Shown: piece after piece, positions 17,839 through 27,484 of the stretch
Layout: each line of letters starts with the position of its first letter
Numbering within the stretch: the first letter of the stretch is position 1
From: Bin5 sp965218625
GTDB lineage: Bacteria > Chloroflexota > Anaerolineae > Caldilineales > Caldilineaceae
NCBI GenBank assembly: GCA_965218625.1
Contig: CBDCLG010000023.1
Span: 1-64,000 of the forward strand
Length of the DNA: 64,000 nt
Reading direction: 5' to 3'
Made by a program: the position numbers and the translations under genes
Notes under the pieces: model-generated
Told to the model about the DNA's origin: nothing
The model's database searches: none
The model's input: the letters and a program-made list of their open reading frames with translations, nothing else

Positions 17839-17928
17839 AAGTCTTGCTGTTTTCGGCAGTTCTTTCGGATTTGGGCTCGAATCAGGCAGTGTCGCGGGGT
17901 CTTGACCCAATTAGATGCAATCGCCCTG
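17573..17928 (+). mobile_element. MITE-like element, copy 3 (internally expanded)
   Basis: 356 bp, family ends CAGGGCAATCGCATCTAAGT and ..TTAGATGCAATCGCCCTG. Flanks carry the near-identical direct repeats CACAGAACGC (17563-17572) and CACAGAACAGC (17929-17939), one base apart in length. Its left half is repeated with a 98-bp period (starts at 17573, 17671, 17769), so the left terminal repeat is present three times. No coding capacity. Confidence 0.85.
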
Positions 17929-18484
17929 CACAGAACAGCTGAGCAGTAAATACAAGAAGCCCCCCGCCGATGTGTAAAGCCGGTCGCTCCCCAGTCAAGT
18001 GGGCGCAATGCGCCGGTCGTCCCAATTTGGAGCCCTTGCCCGTTCGCCGCCAACCGCATCCATACACGGCCGGGGCCGCCTCGCTTCCCTTCCCGCGTTC
18101 TGCAACAGCCGCCGACCGGCGCGAACTGCGCCCGGCTTTGCCTTAAGTTCAATCAGGCAGATAGTTCGTTTGCGCCCTGGGTCGGCCATGCTGTATACTT
18201 GCCCAAGGCTGGTACGAGGCTCTGCACGGTCGAAGTCACTGCGACCCAGCAGGAACAGTTCCAGCCAGAAGGTCCGATTCGCTTCCCCCGCAGTTCGGTT
18301 GGACCTTCAAGAGCGGGCGCAGTCATCTCTGTACGACTGGCCGCAGGGGTTCGACCAGGAGTAACTTCTCGAGGCTGAGAAGACTCAAACAGAATAGACC
18401 CCCTTCCCCCCGGCAGTCAATCCCTTGAAGTCCCCCTGATAGCGGACCCGGACCTCCCCCTTGGGTTCAATTCGGCATGGCGCC
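17929..18484. other. non-coding stretch between MITE copy 3 and the MarR gene
   Basis: About 550 bp. A possible promoter (TTGCGC 18170-18175, 18 bp, TATACT 18194-18199) is the only pattern seen. Open frames here lack protein character. Confidence 0.35.
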
Positions 18485-19018
18485 ATGGCAAACAACATGA
18501 AGAAGGACTCGATCGGAACTGCTTCCGAATTGGAAACCCTCCCCACCGATCTCGGTACCTCTGCCATCACGCTGGTGAAAGCAGCCTCGAAGGGAATCGA
18601 CGAGATTGTTGCGCCTTTCGATCTCAGCTCTCTTCATTTCGCAGTGCTGCGCCGGTTCCTGCACAGGGATCGTTGGACCAGCACCGAACTGCTCCAATTG
18701 ATTCCGGTTGGCGCACCCCGTATGAGCCGCCTTGTGGCCAAGTTGGTTGACGACCGCCTCCTGCGCCGTCGGCGCCTCCGCAAGGACCGCCGAGTCGTTG
18801 TACTCTCCCTGTCCAACGAAGGAAGAGAACTGACCAACGAGATCGACAAGCGCATGCGAGAGTTCGAAGAGGACCTGACCGAAGGCGTATCGGAGGACGA
18901 GCTGGCTGCCTTTTTCCGCGTCACCCAGAGAATCCTGCTCAATGAAGCCGCCAGGACGCAGGCTCGACCGCTCAGGCGCCGGCCTGCCTCTCGTTTGGCC
19001 CACTCACGCGTGCGTTAA
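18485..19018 (+). CDS. MarR-family transcriptional regulator
   Basis: 177 residues from the ATG at 18485 (a TTG at 18461 is in frame). It has the MarR winged-helix layout: helix SSLHFAVLRRFLHRDRWTSTELLQLI, recognition helix VGAPRMSRLVAKLVDDRLLRR, and the wing with the KDRRVVVLSLSNEGR signature (Asp-Arg). The C terminus is a dimerisation helix plus a basic tail. It stands alone between the CarH-like gene and phytoene synthase; the target is unknown. Confidence 0.85.
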   Translation: MANNMKKDSIGTASELETLPTDLGTSAITLVKAASKGIDEIVAPFDLSSLHFAVLRRFLHRDRWTSTELLQLIPVGAPRMSRLVAKLVDDRLLRRRRLRKDRRVVVLSLSNEGRELTNEIDKRMREFEEDLTEGVSEDELAAFFRVTQRILLNEAARTQARPLRRRPASRLAHSRVR

Positions 19019-19396
19019 TTTCTCAAAAGCCAGGCAAAAGGTCCCTCCGCCTGCCCTTCGAAGAGGGCAGATTCCGGGTGCCCCTCCGAACCGGAAAAGC
19101 GAAATTCTCCTGTCGCATCTATCGGACAACCCCGAGATTGGCCTTACATACCGGCTTCGGCCGCGCAGACTTTTCTCGTCAAACAGGCTGCGCGTCAAGC
19201 CGTCTTCCCGAGAGCCCACAAGATTTCAGTAGGAAAGCAACTCCGCGCAACCGGGTTGTCAGTTGATTGCGTGTCACAACCGCCTCCCCCCTTTCCCGCC
19301 GTTTCCTGGTCCCATCGGCTTCATGGCCGGCTCGGTGCAGTCTCCTCATTCAGCACCGCGGATTTTACAAAATCTGGGCACCACCCTGATAAAATC
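19019..19396. other. intergenic stretch before phytoene synthase
   Basis: No coding pattern on either strand. It includes a second possible promoter (TTTACA, 17 bp, TGATAA) just before the one listed at 19397. Confidence 0.35.
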
Positions 19397-19426
19397 TTGA
19401 CAGCTGTGTTCGAGATGGGGTACGCT
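19397..19426 (+). promoter_or_regulatory. candidate promoter of phytoene synthase
   Basis: TTGACA (19397-19402), 18-bp spacer, TACGCT (19421-19426), 83 bp before the ATG. The -35 is perfect and the -10 is weak, as expected for a regulated promoter. Confidence 0.4.
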
Positions 19427-19508
19427 ATTACAGACAGACGGCGGCCGACTGGCTTAGACGCGTGACCGTCTTCGGCAGTGTACATGATTCAGGAGCAAAG
19501 GTGCTCTT

Positions 19509-20499
19509 ATGGCCATCAAGATCAGTGACTGGGAGCGTCCGCTTCTCACGCTCGCATACGAAGCCACCCAGTCAAACAGTTCCGGGCCGGCCCTGCAGCT
19601 CGCAGACAACGAGGCCCTGGCGCTCGCCTATGACTATTGCGAAGAGATCACCGCGATCAACAGCCGCTCCTTCTTATACGGCCTCGCGTTTCCTTCCCAA
19701 GAGTAAGCGCCGTTCGGTGCGGGCATTGTACGCCTTCTGCCGCAGCACGGACGACATCGTCGACAGACCTGCAACTGCCAACACAAGCCCCGGCCAGAAA
19801 AGGGCTTCACTGAAAGCCTGGCACTCCCGTTCCCTGACGACAACAGTTGACGCAAATGATCCGATCGTGGCTGCGTGGACAGACGCACGCCTGCGCTACC
19901 GAATTCCGCCGGCTTTTGCCGAGCAGCTGGTTCAGGGCGTGGCGCGGGATATCGACGTAAGCCGCTACGGGACATTCGAGGAACTGACCGCCTACTGCTA
20001 TGGCGTGGCCGCGACGGTCGGCTTCATGTGCATGTACATCATCGGCTACTCGGGCGAGGAGGCGTTTCCCTACGCGTTGAAGCTGGGCGTGGCCCTGCAG
20101 TTGACCAATATCCTGCGCGACGTGGGCGAGGACTGGCGGGCCGGGCGGCTCTACCTGCCGCTCGAGGAGCTGCACCGCTTTGGCCTCGAAGAAGGCGACG
20201 TGGCGGCCGGCGTCGTTGACGATCGCTGGCGGGAGTTTATGCGCTTTCAGATTGCACGCGCGCGAAAACTCTACGCGGAGTCATGGCCGGGCATCGCGCT
20301 GCTGAACGCAGACGGCCACTTTGCGATCTGCGCGGCGGCCGATATGTATCGCGCGATCCTGGCCGACATCGAAGCGCACGACTACGACGTGTTTTCGCGG
20401 CGCGCCTACGTCACCAGGTGGAACAAGCTGAGGCGGCTGCCTGTCATCTGGTGGCGTGCCAAGTTCTTGCGCCCGGCGGCGCCGAACGGCGCGGGCTAG
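19509..20499 (+). pseudogene. crtB: phytoene synthase, frameshifted near the N terminus
   Basis: Condenses two geranylgeranyl diphosphates to phytoene, the first carotenoid step. The N terminus (19509-19690) contains LAYDYCEEITAINSRSFLYGLAF. The rest is in the next frame: RALYAFCRSTDDIVD (first Asp-rich motif), GVAATVGFMCMYIIGY and LQLTNILRDVGEDWRAGRLYLP (second Asp-rich motif and signature), about 330 residues in all. Removing one T from the TTT at 19689-19691 joins the two halves as GLAFLPKSKRRSVRALY, so the break is one base. All catalytic motifs are intact, which favours a sequence error or very recent mutation. Probably a target of the CarH-like regulator. Confidence 0.85.
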
Positions 20500-20555
20500 C
20501 CGCTGGACTCCCCGGTTCGCCCGGAATTTCCCAGTAGCCTTCCGCTTCCGCACCC

Positions 20556-20797
20556 CAGGGCAAACGCATCTGAATCTGGACGCCAAAATGTCCCACGAAG
20601 GGCGCCCACGATAGGCGCCTACGATGGGCGCCCCTACCAATTGTCAATCGTTTTCGGCTGAAAGACCGATCTCCAGAAGGGCACCCACAAGGGGTGCCCT
20701 TCTACAATGACATGCACTGTTTTCGGCAGTTTTTTTCTAGTTGGGCTCGAATCAGGTAGTGTCGCGGGTCCCGGCCCAATGAGATGCAATCGCCCTG
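20556..20797 (+). mobile_element. MITE-like element, copy 4
   Basis: 242 bp, ends CAGGGCAAACGCATCTGAAT and ..ATGCAATCGCCCTG. Direct repeats TTCCGCACCCC (20546-20556, sharing the first C of the element) and TTCCGAACCCC (20798-20808) match in 10 of 11 positions. Two GC-rich cores inside. The right end is 18 bp before the TTGACA of the transporter promoter. Confidence 0.85.
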
Positions 20798-20815
20798 TTC
20801 CGAACCCCACAAGAA

Positions 20816-20844
20816 TTGACAAAATGCAGACGCGCGGCTAGAAT
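20816..20844 (+). promoter_or_regulatory. sigma-70-type promoter of the peptide transporter operon
   Basis: TTGACA (20816-20821), 17-bp spacer, TAGAAT (20839-20844). Near consensus. The leader to the first ATG is about 165 nt. Confidence 0.7.
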
Positions 20845-21017
20845 TTCCGCAGTTTCTGGCCGGCTCGCGCCGACCGGTCTGCGCGGGCGCGGTCCGACTT
20901 GTCGAGGCTTCTGTACCGGCTTTTGCCCCCTGAAGTTGCGATCCGGCCGGTCCTGCCCAGCTATCCATCTTGGCTTGATTCAGGTAGCGAAATAAGGTTT
21001 TGGGAGTCTGCCAATTC

Positions 21018-22064
21018 ATGGCTGCGACTCAAGAGACGGCTGCGATCCTGGCCGCCGATGAACAGAGCGGCGCGGATGACCCGATTCTCGAGCTGCGGGA
21101 TCTGAAGACCTACTTTTTTCTCGAGCGCGGCGTGGTCAGGGCGGTTGACGGCGTCACCGTTTCGCTCGGCCGCAAGAAGACGCTGGGCGTCGTCGGCGAG
21201 AGCGGCTGCGGCAAGAGCGTCACCTATCGCTCGGTGATGCGGCTGGTGCAGTCGCCGCCGGGCAAGATCGTCGAAGGTGAAATCCTGCTCCACCGCAAGG
21301 ACGGTGAAACGGTCGACATCGCGCAGCTCGACCCGCGCGGCCGGCAGCTGCGGGAGATACGCGGCGCCGAGATCGCCATGATTTTCCAGGAGCCGATGAC
21401 TTCGTTGAATCCGCTGCATGCGGTTGGGCGGCAGATTTCGGAGTCGGTCCTGTTGCATCAGAGCCTATCGCGGCGGGCCGCGCAGGAGCGGGCGGAAGAG
21501 ATGCTTAACAAGGTCCACATCGCCGACGCGGACCGGCGCATCAACGAGTACCCGCATCAGCTCAGCGGCGGGATGCGGCAGAGGGTTATGATCGCGCTGG
21601 CGCTGAGCTGCAATCCGTCGATCTTGATCGCCGATGAGCCGACCACCGCGCTGGACGTGACGGTGCAGGCGCAGATCTTGGACCTGATGCGGGAGTTGCA
21701 GAGTGATTTCGATTCGGCGATCGTGCTGATTACGCATAACCTGGGTGTCGTTTCGCAGATGGCAGACGACGTTGCCGTCATGTACATGGGCCGCGTCGTG
21801 GAGTACGCGTCCGTCTACGAAATCTTCCATAACCCCAAGCATCCATATACCGTCGGTCTGCTCAACTCTGTACCCGTGCTGGGGCGCAAGGAAGACAGCA
21901 TGCTGGTGCCCATCAAGGGCATGGTACCCAGCCCGACCGACGAGATTCACGGCTGTGCCTTTGCCGATCGCTGTCCGCAGGCAATGGAGATCTGTTGGGA
22001 GCGTTCGCCCGAGTTCAAGGAGCATGAGCCCGGTCATTCCGCGGCCTGCTGGCTGCATGACTGA
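21018..22064 (+). CDS. peptide-type ABC transporter ATP-binding protein, DppD/OppD type
   Basis: 348 residues from the ATG at 21018 (a TTG at 21000 is in frame). It has Walker A GESGCGKS, Q-loop IFQEPMTSLNP, signature LSGGMRQR, Walker B ILIADEPTTALD and the H-loop LITHN. The C-terminal oligopeptide extension includes CAFADRCPQAMEICW with its cysteines, typical of Opp/Dpp ATPases. First gene of the operon D-A-B-..-C-..-F; works with the F-type ATPase at 34.1 kb on the cytoplasmic face. Confidence 0.9.
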   Translation: MAATQETAAILAADEQSGADDPILELRDLKTYFFLERGVVRAVDGVTVSLGRKKTLGVVGESGCGKSVTYRSVMRLVQSPPGKIVEGEILLHRKDGETVDIAQLDPRGRQLREIRGAEIAMIFQEPMTSLNPLHAVGRQISESVLLHQSLSRRAAQERAEEMLNKVHIADADRRINEYPHQLSGGMRQRVMIALALSCNPSILIADEPTTALDVTVQAQILDLMRELQSDFDSAIVLITHNLGVVSQMADDVAVMYMGRVVEYASVYEIFHNPKHPYTVGLLNSVPVLGRKEDSMLVPIKGMVPSPTDEIHGCAFADRCPQAMEICWERSPEFKEHEPGHSAACWLHD

Positions 22065-22249
22065 TGCTGTTTATGGCGGGAGACGGGTCCTCCTGCCCCT
22101 TCAGCATTTGGCAGAATCCCGGCGCCACCCGGAACCGGCTGCGGCCTGCATAGAAGGTTGAGAGGTATTTTTCAATTCCTGTCCCGGTGCGTCTCACACG
22201 GGCGCGCCGCGGCAAACATATTTTCACACCCTATCAAGGAGGAACATTG

Positions 22250-24427
22250 ATGTCACTTCGACACAAAAAGTCGCTTTCGGTCGTCCTGTCACTGTTGATC
22301 ATCTTTTCGATGATTCTCAGCGCCTGCGGCGGCGACGACGAGCCTGAACCGGCCGCTGACACCCCCTCGGAGGAGGCGGCGCCGGCTGCTGAAGAGGCCG
22401 CGGCCGAGGAGGAAGAGGCCGAAGAGGAGATGATGGAGGTCGATCTCTCCCCGGGCGAGTTTCCCGAGCCGCAGCTGATCGTGGGCAGCCGGCCCGTGGC
22501 GAAGCTGCCGCTTGACCAGATCGTGACCTACAAGTCGCTCGATTCGTACAGCGAGCCGGACTGGATCAGCGAGCTGGTTGACGCCGGTGAGCTGCCGCCG
22601 GTCGAAGAGCGTCTGCCGGTTGCGCCGCGTGTCGTTCTCGAGAGCGGCATGGCCGAGGGCATCGGCGTGTATGGCGGCGTCTGGCGCGACTTCTCAGCCT
22701 GCCCGACCGAGGGCTTCAACCGCGGCGCGGGGCAGAGCGCCGGCTGGTTCGGCATCGAGGCGGCCGCGTTTGCTTCGCTGCTCAAGTCGGGCCCGATCTT
22801 CCGCCGCTCCGATTCGCTCGAGCCGCTGCCGTTCGTGGCGCAGAGCTGGGAGTGGAGCGAGGACGGGCATGAGCTGACGATGAACCTGATCGAGGGCGCG
22901 CGCTGGTCGGACGGTCACCCGTTCACGACCGAGGACGTGCTGTTCACGTGGGAAGACATGATCGTCGACCCCAACGTACAGTCGCCCAAGGGCGCGTCGG
23001 CCTGGATGTTCGGCGAGGAGATGACCCAGCTTGAGGTGATCGACGAATACACCTTCAAGTTTGTCTTCCCGGTCGCTTTCCCGGTCCAGTCGCTCTTCCA
23101 GATGGATGAGGGCGACTTCCACATCTCGCCGGCGCACTACCTGAAGCCGCTGCATCCGAAGTACAACGAGGACATGGACTACGTCGACTTCGAGGCGTCG
23201 ATGCCGCCGGACAAGATTCCGGTCGTGTTGGGGCCGTTCGTGCCGGTCGAGTACATCACCGACGAGCTGATGATCCTGCGCCGCAACCCCTACTTCTGGT
23301 CGGTGGACGAGGCCGGGAATCAGCTGCCCTACCTGGATGAGGTCGTGTTCGAGAAGGGTCCGTCCGGTGTGGGCCGCACGCTGAGCACGCTGGCGGGCAC
23401 AGCCGATCACTCCAACCTGGAGAACCCGAGCACCTTCATCGAGACGCTGAAGCGGGCCGAAGAGGATGACGCCCACTTCTACGTCGAGTGGGGTCCGGAG
23501 ACGCTGGGCTTCAGCATCAAGTTCAATCTTTCCACCTCGCTGGGTGTGAACGATGACCGCGACGCGGCGCTGCGCGAGCTGTTCCGCGACGTGCGCTTCC
23601 GCAGGGCATTCAGCTTTGCGCTGGACCGCGACGGCATCTCGCAGTCGATTCTGCGCGGGCCGTTCCTGCGCGGCTGGGCCGGCGGCCTGTTCCCCGGCTC
23701 CTCCTACTTCGACCGCGGCACCGTTGCCTACTACAACAACAACCCTGAGGCCGCGGCGGCCCTGCTGGCCGAGCTGGGCTTCGAGGACACGGATGGTGAC
23801 GGTACGCTGAACTGGCCGACCGACCGGCTGGCCAGCGGCGAAAACCTGGTGATTGCGCTCGTGACGAGCGAGGACGCCGAAGAGACGCAGACCGTGGGCG
23901 CGGCGGCGGTGACGCTGCTTGGCGACCTGGGTGTGCAGATCAACGTTCGCCCCCTGAACAGCGCCGCGCGCCGCGAGATGAACGAGGCCGGCGAGTGGGA
24001 GCTGCGCGTTGACCGCGACAGCCAGGTCTTCGCCGTTCCGTTCACGCGCTGCACCGACCTGGCGCCGCTGACGAGGGAGTTCTCGTACCATCGCGAGGGC
24101 TCCGAACCGCGCGAGCTTCTCGACTTTGAGCAGGAGCTGATCGACATCGTCGAGGCGTTCTGCGCCGAGCCGGACACGAATGTCCGCCTGGAGCAGATGG
24201 CGGAGTACAACCGCATCGTGACCGGCAACGTCTACTTTGCCGGTGTCTTCGTCGGACGCTACGGCCTGGCTGCGGCCAAGCGTTTCAACAACGTGCCGGC
24301 CGGCATGCCCGTGTTCATGTACCAGTGGACGTGGGACAACGTCATGGCCGAGCAGGTCTGGGTTACTCCCGATGAGCAGATCGAGCAGATCCGCCCGGGC
24401 GTCATCGCGACCTACGATAGCGAATAA
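22250..24427 (+). CDS. ABC transporter substrate-binding lipoprotein, family 5, with DGDG segment
   Basis: 725 residues from the ATG at 22250 (AAGGAGG upstream), long for the family. Signal peptide with lipobox ILSAC, acidic Ala/Glu linker, then two binding lobes: GHELTMNLIEGARWSDGHPF is the family motif. Near residue 505-540 is LLAELGFEDTDGDGTLNWP, an Asp-rich EF-hand-like loop common in this family, and a nearly identical stretch occurs in both toxin-like proteins downstream. Binding ligand unknown; the operon type suggests peptides. A strong hairpin follows the stop. Confidence 0.9.
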   Translation: MSLRHKKSLSVVLSLLIIFSMILSACGGDDEPEPAADTPSEEAAPAAEEAAAEEEEAEEEMMEVDLSPGEFPEPQLIVGSRPVAKLPLDQIVTYKSLDSYSEPDWISELVDAGELPPVEERLPVAPRVVLESGMAEGIGVYGGVWRDFSACPTEGFNRGAGQSAGWFGIEAAAFASLLKSGPIFRRSDSLEPLPFVAQSWEWSEDGHELTMNLIEGARWSDGHPFTTEDVLFTWEDMIVDPNVQSPKGASAWMFGEEMTQLEVIDEYTFKFVFPVAFPVQSLFQMDEGDFHISPAHYLKPLHPKYNEDMDYVDFEASMPPDKIPVVLGPFVPVEYITDELMILRRNPYFWSVDEAGNQLPYLDEVVFEKGPSGVGRTLSTLAGTADHSNLENPSTFIETLKRAEEDDAHFYVEWGPETLGFSIKFNLSTSLGVNDDRDAALRELFRDVRFRRAFSFALDRDGISQSILRGPFLRGWAGGLFPGSSYFDRGTVAYYNNNPEAAAALLAELGFEDTDGDGTLNWPTDRLASGENLVIALVTSEDAEETQTVGAAAVTLLGDLGVQINVRPLNSAARREMNEAGEWELRVDRDSQVFAVPFTRCTDLAPLTREFSYHREGSEPRELLDFEQELIDIVEAFCAEPDTNVRLEQMAEYNRIVTGNVYFAGVFVGRYGLAAAKRFNNVPAGMPVFMYQWTWDNVMAEQVWVTPDEQIEQIRPGVIATYDSE

Positions 24428-24448
24428 CGTGTAGAGAAGTGAATTGAA

Positions 24449-24488
24449 AAGAGTGAGGAACAGTGGCTATCCATTGCTCCTCACTCTT
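24449..24488 (+). promoter_or_regulatory. intercistronic hairpin after the second binding-protein gene
   Basis: AAGAGTGAGGA (24449-24459) pairs with TCCTCACTCTT (24478-24488). The inside pairs further (CAGTGG/CCATTG) around a CTAT loop. No T-run follows. It is placed exactly as the hairpin after the first binding-protein gene at 8542. Confidence 0.65.
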
Positions 24489-24541
24489 CGTTCTTGTACC
24501 CACCGAAATCTTACGGACTCTGCACTTACCTTGCGCACGTC

Positions 24542-25570
24542 ATGATCGGATTCATCGTTCGACGCTTTGCCGTCTCAGTTGCGGTTGTTCTGGGCATTGC
24601 GCTGGTCAGCTTCATTGTTATTCAGCTGCCGCCGGGCGACTACGCCGACGGCTACAAGTCCTTTCTGATCGAGCAGGGCGGCGCAACCGAAGCCCAGGCC
24701 GAGGAGCAGGCCGATCTTTTCCGCCGGCGCTACGGCCTGGACAAACCGTTGCCGCAGCAGTTCCTTGTCTGGATCCGCGACATGGTGACGAAGGGCAGCT
24801 TCGGCTTCTCGTTCGCCTACAAACGGGACGTCGGCGAGCTGATCGCCGAGCGCTTACCGCGCACGCTCCTCCTGGCTGTGCTGGCCCACCTGACTTCAAC
24901 AGTTGTCGGCATTGTGATCGGCATATTCGTCGCGCCGCGGCAGTATTCAGTGGCTGACAATTTGGCCGCGTTTTTCGCCTTTGTTCTTTCGGCGCTGCCC
25001 CGTTTCTGGATTGCGCTGGCCATTATGTTCTTTCTTGTCTTCACGCTGAAGCAGGAGCACGTAACCGCCTTCCACTCGCCGCACTACGTGGTGGTGCCGT
25101 GGGCGTTCGGCAGCATGGAGGAGATACGCCTGACGTGGGAGAAGCTAATTGATCTGCTCCAGCATATCTGGCCGGTCGTGTTCATCGCCGGGCTGGGCGG
25201 CGTTGCGCGCAACATGCGCGTGATGCGCGGCAATTTGCTGGATGAGCTGAACGCGCAGTACGTGACGACGGCCCGTTCGAAGGGGCTGACCGACGGCCAG
25301 GTCATGCGCCGGCACGCGGTGCCCAATGCGCTGCATCCGATCATCATGTACCAGGGCACGGTGCTGCCCTACATGCTACAGGGAGAGCTGCAGGCCTCGA
25401 TCGTGATGGGCCTGCCGACGATCGGGACGCTGCTGCTGACTTCGCTGCGCAATGAGGACATTTACATCGCGGCGAGTTGCTTGCTGATCTACGGGGTGCT
25501 GCTGGTGGCTGGCAATCTGATCGCTGATATTTCGCTGGCGATATTGGATCCGCGGGTGCGGTTTTCATAG
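24542..25570 (+). CDS. peptide-type ABC transporter permease, DppB/OppB type
   Basis: 342 residues from the ATG at 24542. Typical start MIGFIVRRFAVSVAVVLG, six helices, coupling loop AQYVTTARSKGLTDGQVM and C-terminal LDPRVRFS. In a normal operon the C-type permease would follow directly; here 5.5 kb of toxin/immunity sequence intervenes. The last 135 bp of this gene are present again at 27797-27928. Confidence 0.9.
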   Translation: MIGFIVRRFAVSVAVVLGIALVSFIVIQLPPGDYADGYKSFLIEQGGATEAQAEEQADLFRRRYGLDKPLPQQFLVWIRDMVTKGSFGFSFAYKRDVGELIAERLPRTLLLAVLAHLTSTVVGIVIGIFVAPRQYSVADNLAAFFAFVLSALPRFWIALAIMFFLVFTLKQEHVTAFHSPHYVVVPWAFGSMEEIRLTWEKLIDLLQHIWPVVFIAGLGGVARNMRVMRGNLLDELNAQYVTTARSKGLTDGQVMRRHAVPNALHPIIMYQGTVLPYMLQGELQASIVMGLPTIGTLLLTSLRNEDIYIAASCLLIYGVLLVAGNLIADISLAILDPRVRFS

Positions 25571-25600
25571 GGCGTTTTCTCCCTAAGGCCTTGGTGACGA

Positions 25601-27421
25601 ATGAGTCGTAGAAGGTTTCGAGAGATTCTATCCGTAAGTCTTTCTCCGATCTTGGCCGCCGCGCTGCTAATAGGTTTAGGGGCGACTTCAGCTCACGCTT
25701 CGTCTGCAGAGGTCATAGGGGCTTTACCCAACGAAAGTGAATGTGGGGACTCTTTTTGGGTAACTGGCGCCGAGGAACTCAAGAGGCTGTGGGAGGAGTT
25801 CGGAGTTACTTTGGTTGGGGACGAGGGCACTACAGGAGTAGGGGAAATCCAATCGGCACAGAAAAACACTGCAACTGTTTCAATGCAATTCGACGAAAAC
25901 TTTGGTGTAAGGGTCTGCTTTACTGGTGGAGTCCTTCCGAGAGCAAGAGAATGTGGCGAAGAGGCTACGGAGCAAGCCCGGAAATACATTCTTACTCCCC
26001 ACAATGGAGAATCTCGGAGCTTCTGGAATGAATTGGGAGACTTCTGGCACCAGATGTATGAATTGATGGCTGAATTTCCCAACATGACCCTCAGGGAAAT
26101 CAAGAGCATCTGGGACCAGATCGAAGACTTGAGGGCGGAGGCTCCCAGCCTAAGTTTTGAGGAAGCAAGGGAGTCCTGGCGTCAGATAATACATGTACAA
26201 AGTCAAATTCAAGAACTAAGTTTTGAGGAAGCCAAAGTGGCATGGAGCCAGATTCTAGTAACGCAGAATGAGATGGCCGGGCTCTCCGCCGATGAGGCTT
26301 CTGAGGTCTGGCAATTGGTTGTTTTGCTCATGCAGGAAGTGACTCGAGTATGTCTTGAGGACGTTAGCTTTGTACAGGAACACGCTTCGACCTTACGGGA
26401 ACGAGACCCTGAGATAAGTTATCTGGATGCTCTTCTGCTAGCAATGCTGTGTGCGAAGTCGAGAAGAACTTTCGTTAGGTACATCATACAGCCAAAGTGT
26501 ACGACTCTACCTGTAGTGCTGAAGGACTCCCTCAATCCTTTGCCTCAGCTTCCCGGGCATATGGTCTCCTTTTTGCCTGAAGCTAGTGAAATACCAGAAA
26601 TCTTCAATCAACGAGCACGAGGACTGCTCTCATCACATGGCTTCGAAGACACGAAGGTTGACGGCCAACTAAATTGGCCAAAAGGCGCTCCATTCGAGGG
26701 CCAGGATCCAGACGTTGCCTTGGTAGTAAGCGAGGGGGTAGGAGTAGCTATAGCATTTTTCCCAGAAGCAGGCGACACTCATGACGGTGCAGCGCTTGTA
26801 TTGGGGAGAGACCCGATATCGGGTGAATGCCCGTCACAGGAGGAGTTGATACTCCTTGCTATTAGCATAGTTCATGTGCTTCCAGACTCGGGCAGAACTC
26901 TCAAGATTGTATGGAAACAACCGGACTCAACCTTGCCCTTGCTGAAGCAAACTATTGTCAATTCGAATCCAGGCCTGTCAGCGAAAGTTCGTCAGAGGCT
27001 GTTGGAAGGCTTGGTCGATGACGCGTACCGGGGGACGCGACCCATCGCAGGCGAAGGGGCAATAACCACGCACGAATTGGCCGCCAAGTTGGAGCTTGAT
27101 TCGTTTGAAGTTCACAACTACCGCAGTGCTTTGGCGAAATTCACAGGGGTCAGCGACGAAGCAATCGAGGGCCTTAAGGCTCACCACATCTTGCCTAAGG
27201 AATTCGAATTCTTGTTTGTGGGACGCGGAATCGAGACAATTCACGATCCCAGGTTGTTGGTTTGGGTTGACGAATCCGACCACAGTCGTTGGAGCTTTGA
27301 TTATATTGGAGCGTGGTGGCACTTCTTTGAGCAGAATCGCAAACCGAACCAGGCTGCAGTTCCTGGAAAAGGCGCAGGAACTCGCAGAAGAATTCGACTT
27401 CGAAGTGTTATTCGAGATTGA
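25601..27421 (+). CDS. secreted toxin-like protein 1: 22-residue repeats, SBP-like segment, HNH/AHH-like C terminus
   Basis: 606 residues as read. Sec signal peptide (RRRFREILSVSLSP.., cleavage after SAHA). Residues ~149-236 hold four perfect-length 22-residue repeats beginning with Trp (26045-26308). Then LLSSHGFEDTKVDGQLNWP, similar to the binding protein, and a region like the pre-toxin TG linker (GRDPISGECPSQEE). The C terminus has KAHHILPKEFE, the AHH/HNH-nuclease-like signature seen in DUF2380-type proteins of myxobacteria. Removing one A at 27335-27336 restores the homologous end (RLQFLEKAQELAEEFDFEV) and a stop at 27428, so the tail is frameshifted. Visibly AT-richer than its neighbours. 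Nuclease activity is inferred from the fold motif only. Confidence 0.75.
   Translation: MSRRRFREILSVSLSPILAAALLIGLGATSAHASSAEVIGALPNESECGDSFWVTGAEELKRLWEEFGVTLVGDEGTTGVGEIQSAQKNTATVSMQFDENFGVRVCFTGGVLPRARECGEEATEQARKYILTPHNGESRSFWNELGDFWHQMYELMAEFPNMTLREIKSIWDQIEDLRAEAPSLSFEEARESWRQIIHVQSQIQELSFEEAKVAWSQILVTQNEMAGLSADEASEVWQLVVLLMQEVTRVCLEDVSFVQEHASTLRERDPEISYLDALLLAMLCAKSRRTFVRYIIQPKCTTLPVVLKDSLNPLPQLPGHMVSFLPEASEIPEIFNQRARGLLSSHGFEDTKVDGQLNWPKGAPFEGQDPDVALVVSEGVGVAIAFFPEAGDTHDGAALVLGRDPISGECPSQEELILLAISIVHVLPDSGRTLKIVWKQPDSTLPLLKQTIVNSNPGLSAKVRQRLLEGLVDDAYRGTRPIAGEGAITTHELAAKLELDSFEVHNYRSALAKFTGVSDEAIEGLKAHHILPKEFEFLFVGRGIETIHDPRLLVWVDESDHSRWSFDYIGAWWHFFEQNRKPNQAAVPGKGAGTRRRIRLRSVIRD
26045..26308 (+). 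repeat. four 66-bp (22-residue) repeats in toxin-like gene 1
   Basis: Units start with a TGG codon at 26045, 26111, 26177 and 26243, and the next TGG is at 26309, so the period is exactly 66 bp. Protein pattern: W-x-Q-I-x-x-L..P-x-L-S-F-E-E-A. The DNA copies are diverged, so the period is kept at protein level. Confidence 0.85.
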
Positions 27422-27484
27422 AGAGTGAGCGAATATCAGTCGGCGGGCCTGTGCCAGTTTTCCGGTGATCAAGAGCGAACAATC

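Noticed and set aside
22694..24091. 465-residue minus-strand frame opposite the binding protein
   Set aside because: Arg/His/Gln-rich shadow without motifs. The plus strand has a lipobox, ribosome-binding site and family pattern.
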